NCBI RefSeq assembly: GCF_030652235.1
Contig: NZ_JAUSBA010000034.1
Location: forward strand, 1-64,000
Length of the DNA: 64,000 nucleotides
DNA from: Cypionkella sp.
GTDB taxonomy: Bacteria; Pseudomonadota; Alphaproteobacteria; Rhodobacterales; Rhodobacteraceae
Direction: 5' to 3'
This document shows, one piece after another, positions 25,992-34,442 of the stretch (its first letter is position 1; every line of letters begins with the position of its first letter). The position numbers were made by a program, and so were the translations under genes. Under the pieces are notes generated by a model, which was not told the DNA's origin, searched no databases, and was given only the letters and a program-made list of their open reading frames with translations.

Positions 25992-26693
25992 ATGCAAAAG
26001 GTTGCGGTGATCACGGCGGGTGGCTCGGGCATGGGGGCAGCGGCGGCGCGGCGGTTGGCGGCGGATGGCTTTGCGGTGGCGATCCTGTCTTCGTCTGGTA
26101 AGGGCGAGGCTTTGGGCGCGGAGCTGGGTGGCGTTGGTGTGACCGGATCGAACCAAAGCAGTGACGATGTGCAGCGCGTGGTGGATGCGGCGATGGCTAA
26201 ATTTGGCCGCATCGACGTGCTGGTGAATTCGGCAGGGCATGGGCCGCGCGCGGCTTTGTTGGACATCACCGATGAAGGCTGGCATCAGGGCTTTGAGATT
26301 TATTTCCTGTCAGCCGTGCGCCCCATTCGCGCGGTGACGCCGATTTTTGAGGCGCAAGGCAGCGGGGGGTCGATCATCAACATCACCACGTTTGCGACGT
26401 TTGAACCCGATCCGGCTTTCCCGACCTCTGGCGTGGCGCGGGCGGGTTTGGCGGCGTTTACAAAGCTTTACGCCGATAAATATGCGCCGCAGGCCATTCG
26501 CATCAACAATGTTTTGCCCGGGTTTATCAATAGCTTGCCAGAGAAAGAGGAATTCCGCGCGCGGATTCCGATGGGGCGTTACGGTCGGGTGGAAGAAATT
26601 GCCGGGACCGTCAGCTTTCTGGCCTCGGATGCGGCGGGCTATATCACCGGGCAGAATTTGCGCGTGGATGGCGGGATCACACGCTCGGTTTAA
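25992..26693 (+). CDS. Short-chain dehydrogenase/reductase with an atypical active site
   Basis: An SDR of 233 residues. The cofactor motif is TAGGSGMG (8-15) and LVNSAGHGP is the NAG-type motif. INITTFATFEPDPAFPTSGV occupies the place of the catalytic Ser and Tyr-x3-Lys. No Tyr is present where YxxxK is expected (PTSGVARAGLAAFTK), so normal SDR chemistry is doubtful. GGAGG six bases before the ATG at 25992 fixes the start. It is divergent from the P1 peptidase gene, with no clear pathway context. Confidence 0.75.
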   Translation: MQKVAVITAGGSGMGAAAARRLAADGFAVAILSSSGKGEALGAELGGVGVTGSNQSSDDVQRVVDAAMAKFGRIDVLVNSAGHGPRAALLDITDEGWHQGFEIYFLSAVRPIRAVTPIFEAQGSGGSIINITTFATFEPDPAFPTSGVARAGLAAFTKLYADKYAPQAIRINNVLPGFINSLPEKEEFRARIPMGRYGRVEEIAGTVSFLASDAAGYITGQNLRVDGGITRSV

Positions 26694-26758
26694 GATCAGC
26701 GGGCAATTTCGGTTTGGCGGTAATGCGATGTTAACCAGTGTTGTGGCAGCTTGCTGGG

Positions 26759-27232
26759 ATGACATATCGCATCCGCCCCGCCGCCCCGCATACCCACTAC
26801 TTCACCGTGGCCCTTCATCGGCCCGGCGATGATCTGCTGGTGCTTGAAATCGAACGCCTGCGCCACGCGGTGCGGCTTACTCGGGCGGAACGCCCGTTTC
26901 AGATTGCGGCTTGGGTGGTGATGCCTGACCATCTGCACACGATCTGGACGCTGCCTGCGGGGGAGGATGATGTCGCGGGTCGTTGGCGGTTGATCAAAGC
27001 GCGGTTTTCGGCCAGCTTGCCCTTGGATGCCCGCAAATCCCGTGTCAGCCGTGCTGCGCAGGGCGTCTGGCAGCGCGGCTTCTGGCAGCACCGCATTGGC
27101 GATGCCGCCGATCTGGCGCTGCATATGCGCAGTTGCCAGATGGACCCGGTGCGGCATGGTTTGGTCGATGTGCCGGAAGCTTGGCCTTATTCGTCATTCC
27201 GCTCGCCAGTTAGCTTACAACGAGTGGGTTAG
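26759..27232 (+). CDS. REP-associated tyrosine transposase (RAYT), catalytic Tyr missing
   Basis: A single-copy IS200-like Y1 domain protein of 157 residues. The HUH motif is intact in WVVMPDHLHTIW (His 58 and 60), and QGVWQRGFWQHRI is typical of RAYTs. Where the nucleophile Tyr stands in YIHYNPVKHG of relatives, this protein reads SCQMDPVRHG, so Tyr is Ser 125. It should therefore be unable to cut DNA in the usual way. It is not flanked by obvious IS ends, although a hairpin follows 25 bases downstream. Confidence 0.75.
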   Translation: MTYRIRPAAPHTHYFTVALHRPGDDLLVLEIERLRHAVRLTRAERPFQIAAWVVMPDHLHTIWTLPAGEDDVAGRWRLIKARFSASLPLDARKSRVSRAAQGVWQRGFWQHRIGDAADLALHMRSCQMDPVRHGLVDVPEAWPYSSFRSPVSLQRVG

Positions 27233-27257
27233 CGATGCATCGACCACACATAAACTA

Positions 27258-27282
27258 CTGCCCCGGTCAAACCATGGGGCAG
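27258..27282. repeat. Hairpin downstream of the RAYT gene
   Basis: Seven-base arms ctgcccc (27258-27264) and ggggcag (27276-27282) flank an 11-base loop. It could be a REP-like element belonging to the RAYT or a terminator for it or for the convergent zinc-ribbon gene. No GTAG tetranucleotide is clearly placed, so the REP reading is weak. Confidence 0.3.
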
Positions 27283-27315
27283 CAGAATGAAGACGGGCGG
27301 TCGGTTGGCCAGCGG

Positions 27316-27642
27316 TTAGAAATCAAACAGATCGCCGAGAAAGCTTTCGCGGCGCTTTTTCTTGCCGTGATAGCGATCGTCAGTATCGTCGTCATCCCTG
27401 CGGCGCGGTTCATCACGCAGGGGCGCTTGGCGACTAGGTTCGGTGCGATAACCCGGCTCGGGTTGATAGACCGGGGCTGCCTGACGCGGCGGGGCTGCGG
27501 CTGGCACGCTGGCGGCACGCTCGATGATCTTGTCCAGCTCGCCCCGATCCAGCCAGACGCCCCGGCATTTCGGGCAATAATCAATTTCCACACCGTTGCG
27601 GTCGGCCATCACCAAAGTCTCGTTGTCGACAGGGCACTGCAT
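27316..27642 (-). CDS. zf-TFIIB-like zinc-ribbon protein
   Basis: A 108-residue protein with an N-terminal zinc ribbon. The metal pairs are MQCPVDNETL and YCPKCRGVWLDRGELDKI (Cys at about 3, 23 and 26). A proline- and arginine-rich, then acidic, linker (RRRDDDDTDDRYHGKKKRRE) ends in SFLGDLFDF. Members are common and of unknown function. The gene is divergent from yghU. Confidence 0.82.
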   Translation of the reverse strand: MQCPVDNETLVMADRNGVEIDYCPKCRGVWLDRGELDKIIERAASVPAAAPPRQAAPVYQPEPGYRTEPSRQAPLRDEPRRRDDDDTDDRYHGKKKRRESFLGDLFDF

Positions 27643-27774
27643 GCCATTCTCCTATGTTATGCGATTTGTAAGATGGGGGCTGTGGATTTTTATGCAAGCG
27701 CGCGCGCTTGTCGCAGGGCGGATTTGTGCTTACCTCTTGGCATTCGGGGCAGGCCGCCCCAAAAGGATTTGTCG

Positions 27775-28626
27775 ATGTCGACCACACCATATGTTCCGCC
27801 GAAGGTCTGGACTTGGGATGCTGCCAATGGTGGCCAATTCGCCAACATCAACCGCCCCATCGCAGGTGCGACGCATGATAAAGAGCTGCCGCGCGGCAAG
27901 CATGGCTTTCAGCTTTACTCGCTGGCAACGCCGAATGGTCAAAAGGTCTCGATCCTGTTCGAGGAGCTTTTGGCGGCGGGCCATACCGCCGAATACGACG
28001 CCTGGCTGATCAATATCAGTAAGGGTGATCAGTTTGGCTCGGGCTTTGTCGGGGTGAACCCGAATTCGAAAATCCCGGCGCTGCTGGATTTGACCGGGGC
28101 AGAGCCTGTACGGTTGTTCGAGTCGGGGTCGATGCTGGTGCATTTGGCTGACAAGTTCGGGGCGTTCCTGCCAGCAAGTGGGCCCGCGCGGATTGAAGTG
28201 ATAAACTGGCTGTTCTGGCAGATGGGATCGGCGCCGTTTGTCGGCGGCGGTTTTGGCCATTTCTTCGCCTATGCGCCGGAAAAGTTTGAATATCCGATCA
28301 ACCGCTATGCGATGGAAACCAAGCGGCAGTTGGATGTGCTGGATCGCCGGTTGGCCGAAGTGCCTTTTATCGCGGGTGAGGAATATTCGATTGCCGATAT
28401 GGCGATCTGGCCTTGGTACGGCAGCATGGTTTTGGGGCGCAGCTATGCCAATTCGGCGGAGTTTCTGGATGTTGGGATTTACAAAAACCTCAAGCGCTGG
28501 GCGGATGTGATTGACGCGCGGCCGGGGGTCAAGCGCGGGCGGATCGTCAACAAAAACTGGGGTGATGAGGCGGAACAGGTGCCAGAGCGGCACGGGCCGG
28601 AAGATTTCGCGGGCAAAGCGGTCTGA
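27775..28626 (+). CDS. yghU: Glutathione S-transferase-like disulfide-bond oxidoreductase YghU
   Basis: A 283-residue Nu-class GST. The N-terminal extension (PPKVWTWDAANGGQFANINR) is followed by a thioredoxin-like domain (FQLYSLATPNGQKVSILFEE, NSKIPALLD, LFESGSMLVHLADKFG) and an all-helical C-terminal domain (SIADMAIWPWYG). E. coli YghU has disulfide-bond reductase activity and binds two glutathiones. AAAAGGA before the ATG at 27775 decides the start; the open frame upstream runs through noncoding DNA opposite the zinc-ribbon gene. Confidence 0.88.
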   Translation: MSTTPYVPPKVWTWDAANGGQFANINRPIAGATHDKELPRGKHGFQLYSLATPNGQKVSILFEELLAAGHTAEYDAWLINISKGDQFGSGFVGVNPNSKIPALLDLTGAEPVRLFESGSMLVHLADKFGAFLPASGPARIEVINWLFWQMGSAPFVGGGFGHFFAYAPEKFEYPINRYAMETKRQLDVLDRRLAEVPFIAGEEYSIADMAIWPWYGSMVLGRSYANSAEFLDVGIYKNLKRWADVIDARPGVKRGRIVNKNWGDEAEQVPERHGPEDFAGKAV

Positions 28627-28810
28627 CGTGAAGGCGAATTCCTCAGGCTTGCCAAGCGGGCCTGCGGGACTTATCCTGCAACTCGGCCGTGGCGATGGCG
28701 TCGCCACAGGGGGCCTCCCCAAAGCTTGCAGGGCAACCTGCTTTCGTCCTGCACGCCGGGACCTTTCGGGGTTCTGCGGCGTATGGCCCAGACCCCAAGC
28801 ATGAGGTCTG

Positions 28811-30019
28811 ATGATGACGACTCGTCCAGAGCAATATCGGTTCCACCAAGGCGACAGGGTTCTGCCCTTTGCCTCCGATGAATATGACGCGCGCCTTGCT
28901 GGTTTGCGCGATCTGATGGAGGTGCATGGGGTTGAAGCCTGCGTGTTTACCTCGATGCACAACATCGCTTATTATTCAGGCTTCTTGTACTGCTCGTTTG
29001 GCCGCCCCTACGGCCTTGTTGTGACCCTCACGCAAAGCGTCACGATCTCGGCCGGGATTGATGCGGGCCAACCTTGGCGGCGCGGCCATGGCGACAACAT
29101 CACCTATACCGATTGGCAGCGCGATAATTACTGGCGCGCGATTCTATCGGTGACGGGTGAGGGCCGTGTGATTGGTTGCGAGGCCGATCACCTGACAATG
29201 CTCCAATCGGAAAAGCTGAATCATTTCCTCAAGCCCAAGCGCGGCGTTGATATTGCGCGTGGCACGATGGAACAGCGGATGATGAAATCGCAGGCCGAGT
29301 TGGATTTGATCCGGCATGGCGCTGGAGTCGCCGATGTGGGCGGTTTTGCTATTCGTGAGGCCGTGCGCGAAGGTGCGCGCGAGATCGACATTGCGATGGC
29401 GGGCCGCGATGCGATGGAGATCGAGATCGCCAAGCGCTTCCCCGATGCCGAATATCGCGACACTTGGGTGTGGTTCCAGTCGGGGATCAACACCGATGGC
29501 GCGCATAACCCGGTGACCAGCCGCAAGTTGAAGCGCGGCGATATCCTCAGCCTGAATACGTTCCCAATGATCTCGGGCTATTACACGGCGCTGGAGCGGA
29601 CGATGTTCGTGCAAGAGGTTGATCCGGCGTCCTTGCGGATGTGGGAGATCAACGTCGCGGCGCATGAATTGGGGATCAGCCTGTTGAAGCCAGGGGCGTC
29701 TTGCGCGGAGGTGACGGCCAAGCTGAACACGTTCTTCGAAGAACATCAGGTCCTGCAATACCGCACCTTCGGTTATGGCCACTCTTTCGGCCTGCTCAGC
29801 CATTACTATGGCCGTGAGGCGGGGCTGGAGTTGCGCGAGGATATCGACACGGTGCTGGAACCTGGCATGGTGATCAGCATGGAGCCGATGTTGACGATTC
29901 CGGATGGTCAACCCGGCGCGGGTGGCTACCGCGAGCATGATATTTTGTTCATCACCGAAGACGGCAACGAAGATATCACCAAATATCCTTATGGTCCTGC
30001 GTTCAACGTGGTGGGCTAA
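28811..30019 (+). CDS. Creatinase (creatine amidinohydrolase)
   Basis: A pita-bread-fold hydrolase of 402 residues that converts creatine to sarcosine and urea. It resembles the Pseudomonas putida enzyme along its whole length, with YYSGFLYCSFGRPYGLVVTL, GQPWRR, TYTDWQRDNYW and FQSGINTDGAHNPVTSRK. His 232 coincides with the catalytic His 232 of that enzyme, and the metal ligands of true aminopeptidase P relatives are absent as expected. The end reads GGYREHDILFITEDGNEDIT. No creatininase, sarcosine oxidase or urease lies nearby. Confidence 0.88.
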   Translation: MMTTRPEQYRFHQGDRVLPFASDEYDARLAGLRDLMEVHGVEACVFTSMHNIAYYSGFLYCSFGRPYGLVVTLTQSVTISAGIDAGQPWRRGHGDNITYTDWQRDNYWRAILSVTGEGRVIGCEADHLTMLQSEKLNHFLKPKRGVDIARGTMEQRMMKSQAELDLIRHGAGVADVGGFAIREAVREGAREIDIAMAGRDAMEIEIAKRFPDAEYRDTWVWFQSGINTDGAHNPVTSRKLKRGDILSLNTFPMISGYYTALERTMFVQEVDPASLRMWEINVAAHELGISLLKPGASCAEVTAKLNTFFEEHQVLQYRTFGYGHSFGLLSHYYGREAGLELREDIDTVLEPGMVISMEPMLTIPDGQPGAGGYREHDILFITEDGNEDITKYPYGPAFNVVG

Positions 30020-30023
30020 AGCC

Positions 30024-30053
30024 AAAGGGCCGGGAGACATCCCGGCCCTTTTC
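30024..30053 (+). terminator. Terminator of the creatinase gene
   Basis: A stem from aaagggccggga and tcccggccctttt with a four-base loop and T-run lies five bases after the stop. It may also serve the convergent GlsB-like gene. Confidence 0.85.
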
Positions 30054-30070
30054 ATTTAAATCCGATAAGC

Positions 30071-30325
30071 TTAGGCGCGTTTGATCAGCTTGATCAGGAA
30101 GAGCAAAATCACCGCGCCGATTGTTGCATGAACGATGGAGGCGAGGATGCCGCCATCCAAAACAAACCCAATACGCGGAAAAAGTGCCCCGGCGATGAAG
30201 GCCCCGACGATGCCGATCACAATGTTGCCCAGCAGGCCGAAGCCATACCCAGACACGATTTGTCCAGCCAGCCAGCCCGCAATCGCGCCGATCAGCAGGA
30301 AGATCAGCAAACTTTCAATTCCCAT
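30071..30325 (-). CDS. GlsB/YeaQ/YmgE-family membrane protein
   Basis: An 84-residue protein with three hydrophobic segments and the glycine-rich pattern of transglycosylase-associated proteins (LIGAIAGWLAGQIVSGYG, NIVIGIVGAFIAGALFP, TIGAVILLFLIKLI). It sits in the inner membrane. Relatives are stress-induced, but the function is unknown. ATG at 30325 has GAGG about eight bases upstream; the frame to 30382 adds a basic tail that is unlikely. Confidence 0.85.
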   Translation of the reverse strand: MGIESLLIFLLIGAIAGWLAGQIVSGYGFGLLGNIVIGIVGAFIAGALFPRIGFVLDGGILASIVHATIGAVILLFLIKLIKRA

Positions 30326-30594
30326 GTCTTTTTTCCTCATTTTTGCGCAGCGACGTGCGGCGTTCACAGAGAGGTAACGCATTGCTCACAAAAACGTTCC
30401 CGAATTTCTGCTGGTTTTTTTCGCGTCGATTTTGCTGCGAAAGAAGATAGCTGAGGCACGCGCTAGAAAGAATCAGCCTGCATCGGCAGATTCAGCGCCT
30501 TTTGCATTTTCAATCATTTCACGGGACTTGACGGAAGCCAAACCGCAGGTTCTAGGTGCAAAGATCATTTTCCTCACATTCGAGTCTCTGTCCC

Positions 30595-31515
30595 GTGAAC
30601 AGCTCCATTTTTCGCCTACTTGGCGCGTTATCGCTCAGCCTGCTTGCCGCTTGCGGTACTTCAACACCGAAATCTGTGACGCCTACGGTCGTGGCGGGTT
30701 ACGAAGGGGTTGAGGACGAGGGCTTCTATATTCAGCCCGTCGATGCTGAGCTTTTGTCGGCAGACCGCGCCCGTGCCGAGGTAGAGTATACCGCCGATGA
30801 TGCGCCGGGCACGATTGTGATCGATACGTTCGCGCGCAAGCTGTTTCTGGTGCAGGAAAATGGCCGGGCGTTGCGATACGCCATCGCTGTGGGCCGGGAG
30901 GGCCTGTCTTTCCGTGGCAATGGCGTGATCGGGCGCAAGGCGAAATGGCCGTCTTGGCAGCCGACCGCGAATATGATCCGCACCCGGCCTGACCTTTACG
31001 CCGAGTATGCGGGCGGTCGCGCAGGCGGGCTTGACAACCCGCTCGGCGCGCGGGCGATGTATCTTTATCGCGGCGGTCGCGACTCGATGTTCCGCATTCA
31101 CGGAACCATCCAGAATGAGACCATCGGTCATGCCACTTCGGCGGGTTGTATCCGTCTGTTCAACCAAGATGCGATGGATCTGTACGAACGGATCGACTTG
31201 GGCGCGCGGGTGAAGGTACGCTCGCTGGAAGAAAGTCTCGCTATCGAAGGCCCTTATATGGATGACGCTTGGGGCCGGGCTGTGCCGGAAACGCCCGAGA
31301 ATATCGCGCGCAAGCCGCAAGACGCGCAGATGCTGGTTGAGCAAGAGGCGGCGATGGCTGCCGCTGCCACAAAGCAGGCCGAGCTTGATGCGCAGAACGC
31401 CGCGAAGGCAGAGAAAAAGCGGTTGTCCGTTTGTAAGCGCAAAGGCATCGACGAGGCCGATTGCCCGCCGTTGCCGGAACTGGCGTTGGCTGACGGGACC
31501 ACGAGCAACGGTTGA
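30595..31515 (+). CDS. L,D-transpeptidase lipoprotein (ErfK/YbiS/YcfS type)
   Basis: About 306 residues. A lipoprotein signal ends LSLLAACG (lipid-anchored Cys about 20). The YkuD catalytic domain follows (about 60-205), with RIHGTIQNETIGHATSAGCI holding the catalytic His and Cys (SAGCIR). The tail is Ala/Lys/Glu-rich and ends CKRKGIDEADCPPLPEL. Enzymes of this type cross-link peptidoglycan at 3-3 positions or attach lipoproteins in the periplasm. Both possible starts are GTG (30595 or 30556); the shorter gives a proper signal peptide. Confidence 0.87.
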   Translation: MNSSIFRLLGALSLSLLAACGTSTPKSVTPTVVAGYEGVEDEGFYIQPVDAELLSADRARAEVEYTADDAPGTIVIDTFARKLFLVQENGRALRYAIAVGREGLSFRGNGVIGRKAKWPSWQPTANMIRTRPDLYAEYAGGRAGGLDNPLGARAMYLYRGGRDSMFRIHGTIQNETIGHATSAGCIRLFNQDAMDLYERIDLGARVKVRSLEESLAIEGPYMDDAWGRAVPETPENIARKPQDAQMLVEQEAAMAAAATKQAELDAQNAAKAEKKRLSVCKRKGIDEADCPPLPELALADGTTSNG

Positions 31516-31534
31516 TCGCCAAGCGACGTGTATC

Positions 31535-31565
31535 AAAAGGCCCTGCAAAACTGCGGGGCCTTTTT
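31535..31565. terminator. Bidirectional terminator between convergent genes
   Basis: The arms aaaaggccctgca and tgcggggcctttt pair over 13 positions with one G-T wobble, with T-runs on both strands. It lies between the transpeptidase stop and the stop of the convergent cupin gene. Confidence 0.82.
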
Positions 31566-31568
31566 GCT

Positions 31569-31910
31569 TTAGGCTTTGATCACATAGTCTTTCAGGGTGG
31601 TCTCTATCACTTGCCAAGTGCCGGAGAATCCGGGGCGGATGATATAGCTGTCGCCTGCTTTCAATACGGTCTGCGTGCCATCGGCATCGGTCAGCACCGA
31701 ATGGCCGGAATGGATATAGACATATTCCCATTCAACATAGCTGATCCGCCATGTGCCGGGGGTGGACTGCCAAAGCCCACAATATAGCCCATCGCGATCT
31801 TCGATGTTCCAAGTGGTGTGGACAGGATCGCCCGCCACGATGCGCGACGGGTCCGGGCGGGTGATTTCGGGTTGGATGCCGTCACGGGTCACGCGTTCAA
31901 TGTTCGACAT
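31569..31910 (-). CDS. Single-domain cupin protein (DUF861/cupin_3)
   Basis: A 113-residue beta-barrel protein with GLWQSTPGTWRISYVEWEYV, YIHSGHSVLTDADG and LKAGDSYIIRPGFSGTWQVI. Its arrangement fits the EutQ-like cupin_3 group. The DUF861 members bind small carboxylates or metals; no function can be assigned here. The ATG at 31910 (MSNIERVTRDG) is the natural start, since the longer frame passes the divergent panB promoter region. Confidence 0.8.
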   Translation of the reverse strand: MSNIERVTRDGIQPEITRPDPSRIVAGDPVHTTWNIEDRDGLYCGLWQSTPGTWRISYVEWEYVYIHSGHSVLTDADGTQTVLKAGDSYIIRPGFSGTWQVIETTLKDYVIKA

Positions 31911-32060
31911 TAGCGCCTCTGGGTTTGCTTGGCCCGCATAGCGCCCGCAGATCATCGCGGCGTCAAGCGGGATTGCCGCTGCAATGCAGCGTAATAATCT
32001 TGCTGTCGCCTTTGGCTTGTGCCCATATGATTGGCACAAAGTCATCGCGGAGCCTGTCAG

Positions 32061-32894
32061 ATGAGTGCAACCTCTTCCATGCGCGCGGTGCTGCCGCCCG
32101 ATATTCGTGCCCGCAAAGGTCAGGTGCCCTTGGTGGTGTTGACCGCCTACACCACGCCTGTAGCCCGGCTGGTCGATGCGCATTGCGATATGGCGCTGGT
32201 CGGCGATTCAGTCGGCATGGTGCTGCACGGGCTGCCCAGCACCATTGGTGTGACGATGGAGATGATGATTCTGCATGGCCGCGCGGTGGTTCGGGGCTTG
32301 CAAAAGGCGATGGCGGTGATCGACATGCCGTTTGGCAGTTACGAGGAAAGCCCGCAGCAGGCGTATCGCAACGCGGCCCGGCTGATGGCCGAGACGGGCG
32401 CGCCTTGTGTCAAGCTGGAGGGTGGCGTTCATATGGCCGAAACCATCGCGTTTCTGACCAAGCGCGGGATTCCGGTGCAGGCGCATATTGGGTTGACGCC
32501 GCAGGCGGTGAACACTTTGGGCGGCTATAAGGTGGTCGGCCGCGACGGTGAGGCTGATTTGGTGATGCAGGATGCACTGGCGGTTGAGGCCGCAGGCGCG
32601 TTCTCTGTGGTGCTGGAAAAGGTGCCGATGGGCTTGGCGGCCCGGATCACCCAAAGGCTGAGTATCCCGACGATCGGCATTGGCGCAGGGGTGGCCTGTG
32701 ATGGTCAGGTGCTGGTGGTGGATGACATGCTTGGGTTCTTCACCGAATTCCGCCCGAAATTTGTCAAACGCTACGCCGATTTGGGGGCTTTGGCCTCGGA
32801 AGCGATTGCCGATTATGCCGCAGAAGTGCGGGCGCGGACATTCCCGGCGGAAGAACATGCCTTTGCGGATGTTGTGAAAGGCAAACAGTCTTGA
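32061..32894 (+). CDS. panB: 3-Methyl-2-oxobutanoate hydroxymethyltransferase
   Basis: A TIM-barrel enzyme of 277 residues making ketopantoate from 2-oxoisovalerate and methylene-tetrahydrofolate, the first step of pantothenate synthesis. Family blocks are [56 protein letters not shown] and [20 protein letters not shown] lies eight bases before ATG 32061. It overlaps panC by four bases, so the two are coupled. Confidence 0.95.
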   Translation: MSATSSMRAVLPPDIRARKGQVPLVVLTAYTTPVARLVDAHCDMALVGDSVGMVLHGLPSTIGVTMEMMILHGRAVVRGLQKAMAVIDMPFGSYEESPQQAYRNAARLMAETGAPCVKLEGGVHMAETIAFLTKRGIPVQAHIGLTPQAVNTLGGYKVVGRDGEADLVMQDALAVEAAGAFSVVLEKVPMGLAARITQRLSIPTIGIGAGVACDGQVLVVDDMLGFFTEFRPKFVKRYADLGALASEAIADYAAEVRARTFPAEEHAFADVVKGKQS

Positions 32895-33730
32895 CGCAGA
32901 TCATTCGGACTGTCGCCGATCTGCGCATCTTGGTGCGTGGCTGGAAAACTGCGGGCGCGGTGGTGGGTGTGGTGCCGACAATGGGCGCTTTGCATGACGG
33001 GCATTTGTCTTTGGCGCGTGCGGCGAAGGCGGAATGTCAGCGGGTGATTGTGACGATTTTCGTCAACCCGAAGCAGTTCAACAACCCGGATGATCTGAAG
33101 ACGTATCCCCGCACCGAGGCAGCCGATGCGGCTTTGCTGCAAACGGTGGGTGTCGATGTGATCTTCGCGCCAGAACCGGGTGAGGTTTATCCCGACGGCT
33201 TCACCTCGACCGTTTCGGTGGGCGGTGTGTCGGAGCCGTTGGAAGGCCGGATGCGTCCGGGGCATTTTGACGGCGTGGCCACCGTGGTCACCAAGCTTTT
33301 CGGCATGACGATGGCCGACAGGGGCTATTTTGGTCAAAAAGATTGGCAGCAATTACAGGTTGTTTTGCAGTTGGTGCGCGACTTGAATGTGCCCATCACC
33401 ATCGTGGGCTGCGAGACCATTCGTGAGCCGGATGGGCTTGCCATGTCTTCGCGCAATAACCGTCTGACGCCTGACGGTCGCGCGATTGCGGGCGTGCTTT
33501 ACACCGCAATCTCTGCTGCCGCAGAAGACATTCGCGCTGGACAGTCTGATCGGATGGCGATCCGCGAAGCGGCGGAAAAGTTGCGGCACGCCGGGTTTGA
33601 ACGGGTGGAATATATCGAATTGCGTGATGCCGAGACATTGATGCCCTCGGATGACATACAACGCCCCCGCCGGATGCTGGCCGCCGCTTGGTTGGACGGC
33701 GTGCGCTTGATTGACAACATTCCGGTTTAG
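32891..33730 (+). CDS. panC: Pantothenate synthetase
   Basis: A 279-residue nucleotidyltransferase-fold ligase joining pantoate and beta-alanine with ATP. It has [14 protein letters not shown] (HIGH-like), [41 protein letters not shown] and MSSRNNRL (KMSKS-like). The start is a TTG that shares TTGA with the panB stop, a good sign of translational coupling. Confidence 0.95.
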   Translation: MTQIIRTVADLRILVRGWKTAGAVVGVVPTMGALHDGHLSLARAAKAECQRVIVTIFVNPKQFNNPDDLKTYPRTEAADAALLQTVGVDVIFAPEPGEVYPDGFTSTVSVGGVSEPLEGRMRPGHFDGVATVVTKLFGMTMADRGYFGQKDWQQLQVVLQLVRDLNVPITIVGCETIREPDGLAMSSRNNRLTPDGRAIAGVLYTAISAAAEDIRAGQSDRMAIREAAEKLRHAGFERVEYIELRDAETLMPSDDIQRPRRMLAAAWLDGVRLIDNIPV

Positions 33731-33738
33731 CGCGATGC

Positions 33739-33786
33739 GCCGGGGCGCTGCCCCGGACCCCGGAGTGTTTAGGCCAAGATGAAATC
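33739..33786. repeat. Rhodobacteraceae intergenic repeat, copy 4
   Basis: The GC hairpin ccggggcgctgccccgg is followed by accccggagtgtttaggcca and agatgaaa. It lies just after the panC stop in the same relation as copy 3 to denD, so these copies may end transcripts. Confidence 0.55.
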
Positions 33787-33834
33787 AGCCGAGCAAATCC
33801 ATGCAGCACCAAAGCCATCACGTTAGCGCTGTCC

Positions 33835-34327
33835 TTAATATCCTGCACGCCGAGCGTAGCGATCCGTCATCACCGACTGCACCTTGAACAAACCTTTGAT
33901 CTCATGGGAAAACGTTGGGCGCTGGGCTTTCACGCGCGCCAGTTTCTCGGTGATTTCCTGCTTTACCTCGGCCATAAATCTGGCCGCCTTCCAATGCGCC
34001 GCCAAACGGATCGCGGGTCCAACCGTGGCCAACCTTGATGACATCGTGATCGCGGTTGAAATGCACGCAATCGCCGGGCAAGTCTAAGTCAATCCGCGCG
34101 ACCAGATTTCAGCGTGGATAGGCTTCGCTATCGCCCGGCGCGCCCAAGACCTGGATGAATTGCAGCGTAAAGCCCGCAGCCTTCAACTGCGGCGCGAGGT
34201 AAGCGCAGATCCAGCGATGGTTCTACCCCGACGGACTAAGCGTTGGAATACGGATCAGATCCTGCGTCAGACCAATAAGCTCTTGGCGACAGGCGGCGAC
34301 TGCGGCAAGGATGGCGTGATCGGACAT
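33835..34327 (-). pseudogene. M20 peptidase / acetylornithine-deacetylase-like gene, decayed
   Basis: From an ATG at 34327 the minus strand reads MSDHAILAAVAACRQELIGL and TQDLIRIPTLSPSG, then a stop. It continues ICAYLAPQLKAAGFTLQFI, another stop, and VHFNRDHDVIKVGHGWTRDP. After a frameshift and a large deletion comes ITEKLARVKAQRPTFSHEIK and VQSVMTDRY. These are pieces of an ArgE/DapE-type M20 metallopeptidase. The metal-ligand HxD is altered (FNRDHD) and the centre is gone, so it is a relic. Confidence 0.7.
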
Positions 34328-34442
34328 CGGGGCAGAGTGCCGCGCCGTAAGACGCGGAGCACTGCGAAATTTCCCGACCGAAGTGATGTAACTTGACTTA
34401 ACATGCCTATATCATGGCACGACATTCATAACGGAGGGTTCG

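Noticed and set aside
30528-30556. Sigma-70 promoter for the L,D-transpeptidase
   Set aside because: TTGACG with a 17-base spacer is good, but the -10 (TCTAGG) matches only half of the consensus.
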